A stretch of 63,537 bases of DNA from an uncultured Faecalibacterium sp. (GTDB taxonomy: Bacteria; Bacillota; Clostridia; Oscillospirales; Ruminococcaceae): the NCBI GenBank assembly GCA_900551435.1, contig URVW01000004.1, positions 1 through 63,537 on the forward strand, read 5' to 3'. The notes beneath the pieces are model-generated. The model did no database searches. It had not been told where the DNA came from and saw only the letters and a program-made list of their open reading frames with translations. Below are positions 51,692-59,704 of this stretch, one piece after another (the first letter of the stretch is position 1; every line of letters starts with the position of its first letter). The translations under genes and the position numbers were made by a program.

Positions 51692-52993
51692 GTGAAACGT
51701 GCAAAACACTCTGCGGGCTTTTGTCTCTGGCATCGTCCCGCACATGCAAAGCCGCCCCGGCATCCCGGGCGCGGGATGCGGGCAGCAAGCCTGTTTCTGG
51801 CGGCGGCCTGTCTGCTGCTGAGCGTCTCGGTCTATCCGGCCTCGGCGGCAACGAGCATGTCCTCGCTGCAAAACAAGCTGGACAAGCTCTCGCAGTCCAT
51901 CGAGCAGCATAAAAAAGAACTTTCGGACGCCAAAAAGAAGGAACAGGCCGCAAAGGCTCTGGAATCGGAGCTGAAGGAAAAAGTCACGGTCGTGCAGGGG
52001 CAGATCAGCGTCCTCAAATCCCAGATCGCCGAGGTGCAGAACAGCATCGGCGTCAAGGAACAGGAGATCACCGCCAAAGAGCAGGAGATCGCTGACAAGG
52101 AAGCGGAGATCGCCGGCCAGTGGGACGACTTCAAAAACCACATGGCGGCGATGCAGGAACTGCGCGAGGGCGGCAGCGTGGCCATGCTGTCGTCGGTCAC
52201 CAACCTGTATGAGCTGCTGACCTTCAACGAAGCGCTGCAGGATATCTCGGTCAAGGATACCGAAATTCTGACCAATATGCGGAACGCGAAGGAAGCGCTG
52301 GAGAGCGACCGGCTGGAGCTGATCGCTCAGCAGAACGACCTCAAGAGCAAAAAGGCCGATCTGGATTCGCAGAAAGCGCAGATGCAGTCCAAGCAGAGCG
52401 AGCTGAATTCCAGCGTGGCGGCGGCGCAGATGAGCGCAGCCGAAGCCCAGCAGGCTCAGAAGGACGCTCAGGCCGCCATCGAGTCGGACGAGATGAACTA
52501 TGAGGCAGTCAAGAAGCAGATCCAAAAATTGATCGCCGCGGCCGCCGCGGCCAAGCCGCAGCTGAGCTTCACCGGCTTTATCTGCCCGCTCAAGAGCTAT
52601 ACCCGCATTTCCAGTGAATACGGCTGGCGCAAGAACCCTGTGACGGGCGTGAACAAGCTCCATGCCGGTACGGACTTCGCGGCTCCGGCCGGAACGCCCA
52701 TCTATGCAGCCGCCAGCGGTTATGTGCAGGTGGCGGGCTGGTCCAGCGGCGGCTACGGAAACTATGTCATCATCTATCACGGCAAAATGTCGGACGGCAA
52801 CCAGTACAGCACCCTGTACGGCCACATGCGCTCGGTCGCGACCTCTGCGGGCAAGTATGTCAAGCAGGGCGAGCTGATCGGCTATGTGGGCAGCACCGGC
52901 AATTCCACCGGCAACCACCTCCACCTCGAAGTCTGGAAGGGTGGTTCCAAGGCCAATGCTGTGAACCCAAGAAGCTATATCCCGATGCGATAA
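51692..52993 (+). CDS. EnvC/PcsB-like coiled-coil M23 peptidase
   Basis: 433 residues: signal-like hydrophobic segment (about 30-52), a long coiled coil (about 55-275, with EVQNSIGVKEQEITAKEQEI) and a C-terminal LytM domain with HAGTDFAAPAG and GNHLHLEVW, so zinc ligands are intact. FtsX presumably regulates it during septum splitting. Starts with GTG preceded by AAAGGAG. Confidence 0.92.
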   Translation: MKRAKHSAGFCLWHRPAHAKPPRHPGRGMRAASLFLAAACLLLSVSVYPASAATSMSSLQNKLDKLSQSIEQHKKELSDAKKKEQAAKALESELKEKVTVVQGQISVLKSQIAEVQNSIGVKEQEITAKEQEIADKEAEIAGQWDDFKNHMAAMQELREGGSVAMLSSVTNLYELLTFNEALQDISVKDTEILTNMRNAKEALESDRLELIAQQNDLKSKKADLDSQKAQMQSKQSELNSSVAAAQMSAAEAQQAQKDAQAAIESDEMNYEAVKKQIQKLIAAAAAAKPQLSFTGFICPLKSYTRISSEYGWRKNPVTGVNKLHAGTDFAAPAGTPIYAAASGYVQVAGWSSGGYGNYVIIYHGKMSDGNQYSTLYGHMRSVATSAGKYVKQGELIGYVGSTGNSTGNHLHLEVWKGGSKANAVNPRSYIPMR

Positions 52994-53027
52994 GTCGGGC
53001 AGAGAACAAAGGAGGCCGTCTGGTCTT

Positions 53028-53135
53028 ATGAACGAAGAAAAACGCAAGCGTCTGCTCCGCTGGGGTTGCCTGATCCTGGCCTGTGTGTTCGGACTCTCCC
53101 TGCTGGGGAGCGTGGTCATGATGCTGCTGGTCTGA
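53028..53135 (+). CDS. 35-residue single-pass membrane peptide
   Basis: MNEEKRKRLLRWGCLILACV at the N-terminus: a charged cytosolic head and one transmembrane helix (about 12-34) reaching the C-terminus. AAAGGAGG lies 12 bases before the ATG. It sits between the M23 gene (34-base gap) and ctpA (14-base gap) in the same direction. No family recognised; possible small regulator of the complex. Confidence 0.6.
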   Translation: MNEEKRKRLLRWGCLILACVFGLSLLGSVVMMLLV

Positions 53136-53149
53136 CCGAGGAGGATACA

Positions 53150-54526
53150 ATGAATCGCAAAATCTCTGTTGGCATGGCAGTCAGCATCGTGATCCTTGCC
53201 ATGACCGTGACCTTTTCCATCACCATGCTGGTGGCGATGCGGCTGTTCGACAGCACTGTTTCCAGCGTGAAGGAAAAGGAGAGCATGTACAATAAGATCG
53301 CGGAAGTGGACCGCTATGTCCGCAGCAACGATTATTATCAGATCGACGAGACGACGCTGTATGACCGCCTGACCGCTGGCTATCTGCTGGGCACGGGCGA
53401 TAAGTACGCGCGTTACTACACGGCCTCCGCCTACACCGAGCTGATGAACGCCCAGAATGGCACGCTGATGGGCATCGGCGTGGAGCTGGCCGTGGACCAG
53501 TCCGGCTATGCCAAGGTGACTAAGGTCTACGATGACTCTCCGGCCAAGGAAGCCGGCATGGAAGCGGGCGACTACATCACGGCCATCGATGGCACGGATG
53601 TGAAGAGCCTGAGCAATGTGGATGCCATCCAGACCCGTCTGCGCGGCGAGTCCGGCACGACGGTCAATGTGACTTGGCTGGACAGCGAAGCGACCGAACA
53701 CAGCGTGGACCTGACCCATTCCGGCTACACCACCACGACCGTGGATTTCCAGATGCTGCAGGACAATGTGGGCTACATCAAGATCCGCCAGTTCGACGCA
53801 TCGACCCCCAGTGAGCTGGACTACGCTATCCGCAGCCTGAGCGCAAGCAATGCGCTGAGCTTGGTATTCGACCTCCGCGACAACGGCGGCGGTCTGCTGG
53901 ATGATGCCATCAGCTGCATCGACCTCGTGGCCCCCGAAGGCACGCTGGCCTATGCCGAGGATAAGAACGGCAACCGCACCGTGCTGGGCAGCAGCACCGG
54001 CGAATCGGTGGTCACCCTGCCCATCGTCTGTCTGGTCAATGGCAACACTGCCAGCGCGGCCGAGCTGTTTGCCAGCAGTCTGCGCACTCTGAACGGTGCG
54101 CGTCTGGTGGGAACCACCACCATGGGCAAGGGCACGATCCAGAGCAGCCCCCAGCGCCTGTCCGATGGCAGCGCGGTGGTCATCACGGTGGCGAAGCTGG
54201 TCTGCGGCGACGGCAGCAGCTTCGACGGCACGGGCCTGAGTGTGGATGTGGACCGTCCGCTGTCCGCAGATGAACAAGCGGCTTACTACGATTATACCGT
54301 TGAGACCGACCCGCAGATCCAGCGTGCCGTCAGCACAGCCCAGCAGATGAGCGGCACGACCACGGTGGGCGGCGTCAATGAGGCGGCTTCGGGCGAAGCA
54401 GCTTCCGACAGCACCGCCGCAGAAGGGGAGAGTGCCGAAATAGCGCCGGAATCGGAAGCCGAAAGCACTTCGGAAGCCGAGAGCACCGCTTCCAGCGAAG
54501 AAGCAGCCTCTTCCGCCGCTGAATAA
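53150..54526 (+). CDS. ctpA: S41 C-terminal processing peptidase
   Basis: 458 residues: N-terminal transmembrane helix (about 8-30), PDZ domain (GIGVELAVDQSGYAKVTKVY, KEAGMEAGDYITAIDG), then S41 core with VFDLRDNGGG, the catalytic Ser in VNGNTASAAELFAS and Lys in GTTTMGKGTIQ. A Ser/Glu/Ala-rich tail of about 60 residues ends the protein and is probably disordered. ATG at 53150 follows GAGGAGG. Often linked to ftsEX and PcsB-like genes. Confidence 0.93.
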   Translation: MNRKISVGMAVSIVILAMTVTFSITMLVAMRLFDSTVSSVKEKESMYNKIAEVDRYVRSNDYYQIDETTLYDRLTAGYLLGTGDKYARYYTASAYTELMNAQNGTLMGIGVELAVDQSGYAKVTKVYDDSPAKEAGMEAGDYITAIDGTDVKSLSNVDAIQTRLRGESGTTVNVTWLDSEATEHSVDLTHSGYTTTTVDFQMLQDNVGYIKIRQFDASTPSELDYAIRSLSASNALSLVFDLRDNGGGLLDDAISCIDLVAPEGTLAYAEDKNGNRTVLGSSTGESVVTLPIVCLVNGNTASAAELFASSLRTLNGARLVGTTTMGKGTIQSSPQRLSDGSAVVITVAKLVCGDGSSFDGTGLSVDVDRPLSADEQAAYYDYTVETDPQIQRAVSTAQQMSGTTTVGGVNEAASGEAASDSTAAEGESAEIAPESEAESTSEAESTASSEEAASSAAE

Positions 54527-54539
54527 GCAAGTAAAAACC

Positions 54540-54574
54540 AAGGCCCCCGGCGCAGCTGCCGGAGGCCTTTTTGC
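54540..54574 (+). terminator. Terminator of the ftsEX-ctpA operon
   Basis: AGGCCCCCGGC pairs with GCCGGAGGCCT, followed by five U residues, 20 bases before ksgA. Confidence 0.85.
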
Positions 54575-54594
54575 CAGAAGAAAGGATGGAATCT

Positions 54595-55452
54595 ATGCCG
54601 GAGCTGACCGACCTGTCTTATGTCCGCGCTCTCTGCGAGAAGTACGATTTTTCCCTGTCCAAGGGCTTTGGACAGAACTTCATCATCAACCCCGGTCTGC
54701 CGATCAAGATCGTGGATGCCAGCCGCGTGGATAAGCGTTATGGTGTCATCGAGATCGGCCCCGGCATCGGCGTGCTGACCCGCGAGCTGGCCAAGCGTGC
54801 GGCCAAAGTTGTCTCCATCGAGGTGGACGAGCGCTTGCCGCCGCTGTTGGAAGAGACGATGGCGGGCGTGGACAACTTCAAGCTGGTCCTGCAGGATGTC
54901 CTGAAGGTGGACCTCCGTGCCCTCATCGAGGAGGAATTTCCCGGAATGCCGGTGGCAGTCTGCGCCAACCTGCCGTATTACATCACCAGCCCCATCGTGA
55001 TGAAGCTGCTGGGCGACCGTCTGCCGGTCGAGAGCCTGACCGTGATGGTCCAGAAGGAAGCCGCGGACCGTCTTGCAGCGGCCCCCGGGACCCGCGCTTC
55101 CAGTGCCATTAGCTGTGCGGTCAGCTACTACGCCACTTCGAAGATGATGTTCACCGCCGCTCCTGGCAGCTTCTATCCGGCCCCCAAGGTCACAAGTGCC
55201 GTGGTCCGAATGGATATCCGTTCCACCCCGGCGGTGCAGGTGGCCGATGAGGAAGGCTACTTCTCCCTCATCCGCGCGGCCTTCGGCCAGCGCCGCAAGA
55301 CCGCTGCGAACTCCATCGCCAGCGGCCTGAACCGCTCGAAGGAATCCGTCATCGCCGCCATCGAAGCCGCTGGCTTCAACGCCCGCATCCGCCCCGAAGC
55401 TCTCACGCTGGAGGACTTTGCAAAGATCCAGGCCGCTCTGGCGGAAAAGTGA
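54595..55452 (+). CDS. ksgA: 16S rRNA (adenine1518/1519-N6) dimethyltransferase
   Basis: 285 residues. Motifs: SLSKGFGQNFI at the N-terminus, EIGPGIGVLTREL for SAM and ANLPYYITSPI (NLPY active site). ATG at 54595 is chosen over one nine bases upstream since AAAGGATGG gives proper spacing. Confidence 0.95.
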   Translation: MPELTDLSYVRALCEKYDFSLSKGFGQNFIINPGLPIKIVDASRVDKRYGVIEIGPGIGVLTRELAKRAAKVVSIEVDERLPPLLEETMAGVDNFKLVLQDVLKVDLRALIEEEFPGMPVAVCANLPYYITSPIVMKLLGDRLPVESLTVMVQKEAADRLAAAPGTRASSAISCAVSYYATSKMMFTAAPGSFYPAPKVTSAVVRMDIRSTPAVQVADEEGYFSLIRAAFGQRRKTAANSIASGLNRSKESVIAAIEAAGFNARIRPEALTLEDFAKIQAALAEK

Positions 55453-55523
55453 CGCCAAAAGACGCTGAAACAGAGGGATTTTGAAAAGAAAATAGGGAGA
55501 ACTGAAAACTGCGAAAGTCGGTC

Positions 55524-55552
55524 TTGCCAAACCCGCCCGCAAGTGGTATACT
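55524..55552 (+). promoter_or_regulatory. tRNA-Thr promoter
   Basis: -35 TTGCCA, 17-base spacer, -10 TATACT, 15 bases before the tRNA 5' end. Confidence 0.75.
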
Positions 55553-55567
55553 TATTAAGTAATATCC

Positions 55568-55642
55568 GCTAGTGTGGCGCAATGGCAGCGCAACTGATTT
55601 GTAATCAGTGGGTTGCAGGTTCAACTCCTGTCACTAGCTCCA
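55568..55642 (+). tRNA. tRNA-Thr (anticodon UGU)
   Basis: Cloverleaf with acceptor GCTAGTG/CACTAGC, discriminator T and encoded CCA. The anticodon loop TTTGTAA gives UGU. Its 3' 46 bases are the left attachment repeat of the integrative element, so the gene is completed by element-borne sequence. Confidence 0.95.
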
Positions 55643-55643
55643 A
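55597..55643. repeat. attL: 47-bp direct repeat in tRNA-Thr
   Basis: Identical over 47 bases to 62451-62497. It runs from the anticodon loop through the T arm to one base past CCA. Confidence 0.92.
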
Positions 55644-56022
55644 GAAAAATCCTGCGATATACCGTTGAAACAACGGCGTGTATCGTGGGATTTTGGCTTT
55701 ATCACAGTGCGGATATTGCCCGGAATGTGGGCGAAATGTGGGACAATCTTCAAAAAATGGGCTTCTGTGGGACTGACTGCACACGGATTCTATATGCCCT
55801 TGCCTATATCAGACGGCTGTATTGTGCGCTGCTATATGCCCCTGCTTCGGGGGTATCGCAAATCACTATACCCATATAACCCACTTATGGGGAGCGGTAT
55901 CCAATACCGACCCTATACACAAGGGTGTCTGCTAGACTGACGACCCCGACACAAAACGTGTCAGCATCGACACAAGCGGCGATGGGGTCAATCTGACTGA
56001 CTGCACCGATCTGTGTAATCGG

Positions 56023-56060
56023 CTCAAAATTGAGCGTGTTCCGATGCCCTCAAAATTGAG
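56023..56060. repeat. Tandem 12-bp palindromes
   Basis: CTCAAAATTGAG occurs twice, 26 bases apart start-to-start. Candidate binding sites for an element-encoded protein (excisionase, regulator or replication factor). Confidence 0.5.
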
Positions 56061-56323
56061 TGCATTTCAATTACGACCCCCTGCCCGGTCTGCCTGGCAC
56101 TATCACAGAATTGTGATGCCCGGCGGCTTCCTGCTGGGTCTATCCTCTTTTGGATGCACCCACCTGTGAAGATATCCCCAAAAGTGGGGATATGCTCTTA
56201 AAGATACCGCCAGATGTGACAGCATTGTATCGGCTTCGCTTCTCGCTGCGTGGGATGCCTGTGCAGATGCGTGGGAAACAGGCTTTCGGGGTCTGGCAAT
56301 AAAAGTGTATATGGCTAAACATG

Positions 56324-56363
56324 AAAAGAGCGCAGAACCCTTTATTTTCAGGCTCTGCGCTGG
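56324..56363 (-). terminator. Terminator in element, minus strand
   Basis: AGCGCAGAACC/GGCTCTGCGCT hairpin followed on the minus strand by UUUUC, after the gene ending at 56377. Confidence 0.6.
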
Positions 56364-56376
56364 TGTTATATGCTGT

Positions 56377-56613
56377 TTAGTGCTGGGGGCTGGGCTGGAT
56401 GCCCAACAGCTTCATAATAGCGGGATAATCGCCCTCGTGCTGTTCAAGCTGCTTGCCCAATGCTTCAATCTCCGGCTGGCTGCTCTGTGATACCCGGTCA
56501 ATCAGAGCGACTACAATATCAATCACTTCGGGGTGCTTCTGGGCTTTGGCTCTAATCAGGCTTGCAATCTGGCTGACTTCTGCGGTGCGCTTGGTGCTGC
56601 TCTGCTCGTTCAT
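56377..56613 (-). CDS. Unknown small acidic protein (78 aa)
   Basis: Starts MNEQSSTKRTAEVSQIASLI; helical throughout, with IRAKAQKHPEVIDIVVALID and a C-terminal EALGKQLEQHEGDYPAI. No family recognised. AAAGGAC lies ten bases upstream. Downstream of the 108-residue gene on the same strand, probably one transcript. Confidence 0.55.
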   Translation of the reverse strand: MNEQSSTKRTAEVSQIASLIRAKAQKHPEVIDIVVALIDRVSQSSQPEIEALGKQLEQHEGDYPAIMKLLGIQPSPQH

Positions 56614-56650
56614 TTCGTACTGTCCTTTCTATATCTCGTGTATCTTGTGA

Positions 56651-56977
56651 TTATACGTTCATCGGCTGGACTTGCGACCGACCAAAGAATGACGCTCGGT
56701 AAGTGGCGGTGTCGCCTTTCGATGCGTAAATGAGAACCGCTTGAAACAGACTCTTAGAGCCATGCACGACCTCATATCCTGCGGCTTTCCATCCCGCCCA
56801 TGTGTTGACCTGTTCGGTCACTCCTGCGGCGTTCTGGGCTTCTGCAATGCGCTTGTCATTGACAGGCTGGGCTTTCGCAGATGCCCACGCACGGTGCAAG
56901 CACTCTGCGAATGCTGCAACGCCTTTGCGGTACAGCTTCCACGCCTTGCACATGATTTCATGCAGATTGTACGTCAT
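56651..56977 (-). CDS. Conserved hypothetical protein (108 aa)
   Basis: Starts MTYNLHEIMCKAWKLYRKGV, aromatic and basic, with AECLHRAWASAKAQ. The N-terminal pattern recurs in small proteins of clostridial mobile elements as far as I remember; no function is known to me. GAGGT precedes the ATG. A divergent promoter at 57196-57224 probably drives it. Confidence 0.55.
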   Translation of the reverse strand: MTYNLHEIMCKAWKLYRKGVAAFAECLHRAWASAKAQPVNDKRIAEAQNAAGVTEQVNTWAGWKAAGYEVVHGSKSLFQAVLIYASKGDTATYRASFFGRSQVQPMNV

Positions 56978-57195
56978 TTTTACTACCTCACTTTACAATG
57001 TGGGGCAGGGCTGCTATAATTGCCTTGCCCCTTTGGGTTTGCTCGGTGTGTCTGTTTGGCGATGGAACACCGGGCATTTTCTTTTATACAGCTTTCGGAG
57101 AGTGAGATTACTGGCTTAGCTGGCGTTATGCTCTTGCGCTCCCGGTCCCACGACTTCATCTCTTATCCGGTGTCGCTCTCCCTCGCTGTGTCTAT

Positions 57196-57303
57196 AGTAT
57201 AGCACGTTAATGTTCCGCTGTCTATTTGCAAACTGCACAATGTTAACGTGCCTTTGTTGTTCAAAATATACACGTTGACGTGCCGTTGATACTGTGGTAT
57301 AAT
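57196..57303. promoter_or_regulatory. Divergent promoters with CACGTTAA operators
   Basis: Rightward: TTGACG (57275-57280), 17 bases, TATAAT (57298-57303). Leftward: TAGACA (57219-57224 on the minus strand), 17 bases, TATACT (57196-57201). Three related sites sit here: GCACGTTAA (57202-57210), inverted GTTAACGTGC (57242-57251) and the palindrome CACGTTGACGTG (57271-57282). The first lies in the leftward spacer, the third overlaps the rightward -35. Suits autorepression by the RHH protein. Confidence 0.65.
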
Positions 57304-57323
57304 CATCTCAAAGAGGTGATACC

Positions 57324-57539
57324 ATGCCGATTAGTGAAGCAAAGAAGAAATCAAATGCAGCCTATAACCGTAGGCAGGACAATATCATGCTCCGACCATC
57401 TAAAGAGGATGGGGCAAGGATTCGCAAGGCTGCTGCGGACGCTGGCAAGAGCGTTCAGCGGTATTGTCTGGATATTCTGCTGGATGTTTGCCCGGCTAGT
57501 GCAGAGGGCGAGGAAGCCGCCGGGAAGGAAACCGCATGA
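57324..57539 (+). CDS. Ribbon-helix-helix-type protein (71 aa)
   Basis: Basic N-terminus, then DNIMLRPSKEDGARIRKAAA and GKSVQRYCLDILLD, which fits a ribbon-helix-helix DNA-binding fold. The stop overlaps the DUF4258 start (ATGATG). As first gene of the cassette it probably represses its own promoter. Confidence 0.7.
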   Translation: MPISEAKKKSNAAYNRRQDNIMLRPSKEDGARIRKAAADAGKSVQRYCLDILLDVCPASAEGEEAAGKETA

Positions 57540-57862
57540 TGGAATTAACAATAGAGAACCTGCGTACACTATCCAGCAGTGGGCAAATCTTCTTGACGGC
57601 GCATTCACAGGCTCGCTTGTATGAGCGTGGTATCTTGCTGGCAGATATTCGGCAAGCCATCCAGAGCGGCAGGATAATAGAGTACAGACCAGAGGACTAC
57701 CGCTGTCCTTCCTGCCTTGTACTGGGCGTGAATCTGGCTGGACGCTGGCTCCATGTGGTGTGCGGTATCCACGAGGATGCACTGTGGATTATTACAGCGT
57801 ACTGGCCTGATCTCGACCACTGGAACGCTACCTATACAGAGCGAAAGAAGAAAGGGGAATAA
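57536..57862 (+). CDS. DUF4258 protein, putative RNase-type toxin
   Basis: 108 residues with FLTAHSQARLYERGILLADI, RIIEYRPEDYRCPSCLVLGV and HVVCGIHEDALWIITAYWPD. DUF4258 proteins are commonly paired with YgiT-type antitoxins and are thought to be RNase-like toxins (BrnT/RelE-like fold). The next gene, two bases downstream, is such an antitoxin. Confidence 0.78.
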   Translation: MMELTIENLRTLSSSGQIFLTAHSQARLYERGILLADIRQAIQSGRIIEYRPEDYRCPSCLVLGVNLAGRWLHVVCGIHEDALWIITAYWPDLDHWNATYTERKKKGE

Positions 57863-57864
57863 AT

Positions 57865-58095
57865 ATGACTTGCTTTTTCTGCAAAGGCGAAATGAAGCCT
57901 AGCACCACTATTCACACGGTACAACTGAAAAACTGCGTTGTCGTTATCAAAAATGTTCCCTGCATGAAGTGTGAACAATGCGGCGAGGTGGTTCTGTCTG
58001 CTGCTACGGTGGAGAAGATAGAACGCATTTTGCAGACGGTTGAAAAGGCTGTGGCGGAGATTACTGTGGTGAACTACCCGGACTGTGCAGCCTGA
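57865..58095 (+). CDS. YgiT-type zinc finger (MqsA-like) antitoxin
   Basis: 76 residues. Zinc site from CFFC (residues 3-6) and CMKCEQC (33-39), with VVLSAATVEKIERILQTVEK. The C-terminal HTH of full MqsA is missing, so DNA binding would have to come from another protein, probably the RHH protein encoded first. Confidence 0.8.
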   Translation: MTCFFCKGEMKPSTTIHTVQLKNCVVVIKNVPCMKCEQCGEVVLSAATVEKIERILQTVEKAVAEITVVNYPDCAA

Positions 58096-58119
58096 TAGAG
58101 TGAAAGGAGATGTGCTGGA

Positions 58120-58191
58120 ATGTCGTTTCTTATCGGATGTGCATTGTTTGGATTCTGGTTTTTCGGCGCACTTTTCAAGCACACGAAATAA
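58120..58191 (+). CDS. 23-residue hydrophobic peptide
   Basis: MSFLIGCALFGFWFFGALFK followed by HTK: one short membrane helix with a basic end. AAAGGAG is ten bases upstream. It follows the antitoxin gene by 24 bases and is followed by a terminator. Length makes it uncertain. Confidence 0.4.
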   Translation: MSFLIGCALFGFWFFGALFKHTK

Positions 58192-58205
58192 AGCTCGATG
58201 ATACG

Positions 58206-58240
58206 CAAGGCCGTTGCAGAAATGCAGCGGTCTTTTGCTG
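58206..58240 (+). terminator. Terminator of the toxin-antitoxin cassette
   Basis: GGCCGTTGCA pairs with TGCAGCGGTC around GAAA, followed by UUUUG. Confidence 0.8.
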
Positions 58241-58413
58241 CCCAGTGAAAACAAGCCTATTTCAATAACTGACAATAATTCCTACAAAAATAATCCCTGC
58301 ACTCAGTTGCTAAACCAAGCACAGGGATGCTATACTTTACTTGTCTAAATCAGTGGGAATATTTGCTCAAAAACAGCACTTCACGAAAATGAAGTGAAAT
58401 CTTGTTCAAAAAA

Positions 58414-58977
58414 TCAAATGCTCCCGGTCTGCTGGATGGTGTCAGGGTAGGCTTTCCGCACAAGCTCCATCGCATTGGTGGCACGGTGCAGCTCATCCAG
58501 AGCGTTGGGGTTTTCATCGAAGAAAGAATGCTGTGCATCGTCGTTCAGGTCAGAGAAGTAAGTGTGCAGGAAGCAGCGGATAGCATCACGCTCATCAAGG
58601 TGCAGTGCATCGAACAAGGCTCGCTCCTGTTGGCTGGTGCTGTTGTTGAAGAAATCGCACTGACGACCGATGCACTCATGAACCACCTTTGCGTCCTCAT
58701 CGTTCAGGGTAGAGGGCAGAGGAGCAATCTCAGTGACGAAATCATAGATTTTTGCGATCACCTTGTCGTCCATTGCGTGACTGACGTGGGTGTAAATCTC
58801 GCTTTCCATCAGGCTGGAATCCTCGTGAATGTCCATCGTGGAACCATCCTCAAAGCGCACGGTGTTGTCCTCGCTGGCAATGGGACGGTCAAGGGTGTTG
58901 AAATCTTCGGACTGCTGATTGTAAATGTACGGGGCAAAAGTATCAACCTCACTTCCCGGCGGGGTCAAGCCCTGCAA
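58414..58977 (-). CDS. Unknown acidic protein (up to 187 aa)
   Basis: Very acidic, helical: SHAMDDKVIAKIYDFVTEIA, ERALFDALHLDERDAIRCFL, DDAQHSFFDENPNALDELHR. No family recognised. The start is uncertain: the longest version uses a TTG at 58977 and overlaps the upstream gene by 29 bases. Possibly a nucleic-acid mimic by composition, but that is speculation. Confidence 0.5.
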   Translation of the reverse strand: MQGLTPPGSEVDTFAPYIYNQQSEDFNTLDRPIASEDNTVRFEDGSTMDIHEDSSLMESEIYTHVSHAMDDKVIAKIYDFVTEIAPLPSTLNDEDAKVVHECIGRQCDFFNNSTSQQERALFDALHLDERDAIRCFLHTYFSDLNDDAQHSFFDENPNALDELHRATNAMELVRKAYPDTIQQTGSI

Positions 58978-59221
58978 CAGCGGCGGTCAGCTCCTGCATG
59001 ATGCTCTCCATCTGGTTTGCGGCAGCGTTCAGACTCTCGATCTCGCCAGCTTCAACACCATCACGCACGGCTCTGTTAGCGGCAGAGCGCAGGGCTTCGG
59101 GCAAAGTGCAATGGTATGTAATCGGCTCGAATACGGTCTTGCCGTTGTGTTTGCGGGTTCTGCCGACCTTATAAGAAAAAGGGTCAGCGGACAGATAGAG
59201 GTTTCGGCACAAATGAATCAT
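58949..59221 (-). CDS. Unknown protein of the element (90 aa)
   Basis: Starts MIHLCRNLYLSADPFSYKVG, basic first half with TRKHNGKTVFEPITYHCTL, then a helical second half. AAAGGAG is eight bases upstream. Lies in a minus-strand operon after two HTH proteins. Confidence 0.6.
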   Translation of the reverse strand: MIHLCRNLYLSADPFSYKVGRTRKHNGKTVFEPITYHCTLPEALRSAANRAVRDGVEAGEIESLNAAANQMESIMQELTAAVAGLDPAGK

Positions 59222-59238
59222 GTTTGAACTCCTTTCTA

Positions 59239-59475
59239 TTAGAGGGTGACACGGCGAACACCCTGCACGGTGTCGGGCTGGGTGGATTCCGCCGGGATTC
59301 CGTTGCAGTAATCGGCAATGCTTTCAGCGTTCAGCAACCAGCGATTTTTTGAAACTTTAATGTAGCGAATTTTCCCATCATGGCACAGACTGCGCAGGAA
59401 GTAAGGCGTTAAGCCAAACTGTGCGGATGCCTTTTTAACGGAAATCATGGTGGGCAGTGTAACGGTGTTATTCAT
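59239..59475 (-). CDS. HTH/excisionase-like DNA-binding protein
   Basis: 78 residues starting MNNTVTLPTMISVKKASAQF, with GLTPYFLRSLCHDGKIRYIK and SKNRWLLNAESIADYCNG: the winged-helix pattern of MerR/Xis-like excisionases. ATG at 59475 is favoured by AGGAG. It overlaps the stop of the upstream small HTH gene by eight bases. Likely the recombination directionality factor. Confidence 0.7.
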   Translation of the reverse strand: MNNTVTLPTMISVKKASAQFGLTPYFLRSLCHDGKIRYIKVSKNRWLLNAESIADYCNGIPAESTQPDTVQGVRRVTL

Positions 59476-59662
59476 GGGCTTGCTCCTGCTCTTTGAAATT
59501 GTCGATGATTCGGAAAATCTTCTCTTTTTCATCTACGGACAACTCACGGCGCAAACGGCGAGAAAAATTTCCATCGTTTACGCCTAGCCCTTCCGCAATC
59601 TGCCACAGCTTAACGCCAGCAGATGCAGCAGCCCGGCGAATATCGGCGTTTTTGCGTTCCAA
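59468..59662 (-). CDS. Small HTH protein (64 aa)
   Basis: Starts (TTG) MERKNADIRRAAASAGVKLW and continues QIAEGLGVNDGNFSRRLR, a lambda-repressor-like helix-turn-helix. AAAGGAGC precedes. First gene of the minus-strand operon, divergent from the XRE regulator, so a Cro-like role is plausible. Confidence 0.65.
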   Translation of the reverse strand: MERKNADIRRAAASAGVKLWQIAEGLGVNDGNFSRRLRRELSVDEKEKIFRIIDNFKEQEQAHE

Positions 59663-59704
59663 AATTTTGCTCCTTTCTCCCTTGCGGGAACTAAGAAAAT
59701 GGTG

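Larger units (their letters stand above)
55643..56376. other. Left-end non-coding region of the element
   Basis: No gene supported. It starts with a long hairpin (55646-55694: AAAATCC... with CCGTTG/CAACGG inside) that can replace the tRNA-Thr terminator. Two perfect palindromes CTCAAAATTGAG lie at 56023-56034 and 56049-56060. A hairpin (AGCGCAG/CTGCGCT, 56329-56362) ends the next minus-strand gene. Confidence 0.6.

Noticed and set aside
55665..55940. Open frames directly right of tRNA-Thr
   Set aside because: They lack ribosome sites, run through the hairpin at 55646-55694 and show no protein-like composition.
57324..58095. Full MqsRA toxin-antitoxin system
   Set aside because: The toxin is DUF4258, not MqsR, and the zinc-finger protein lacks the MqsA C-terminal HTH.
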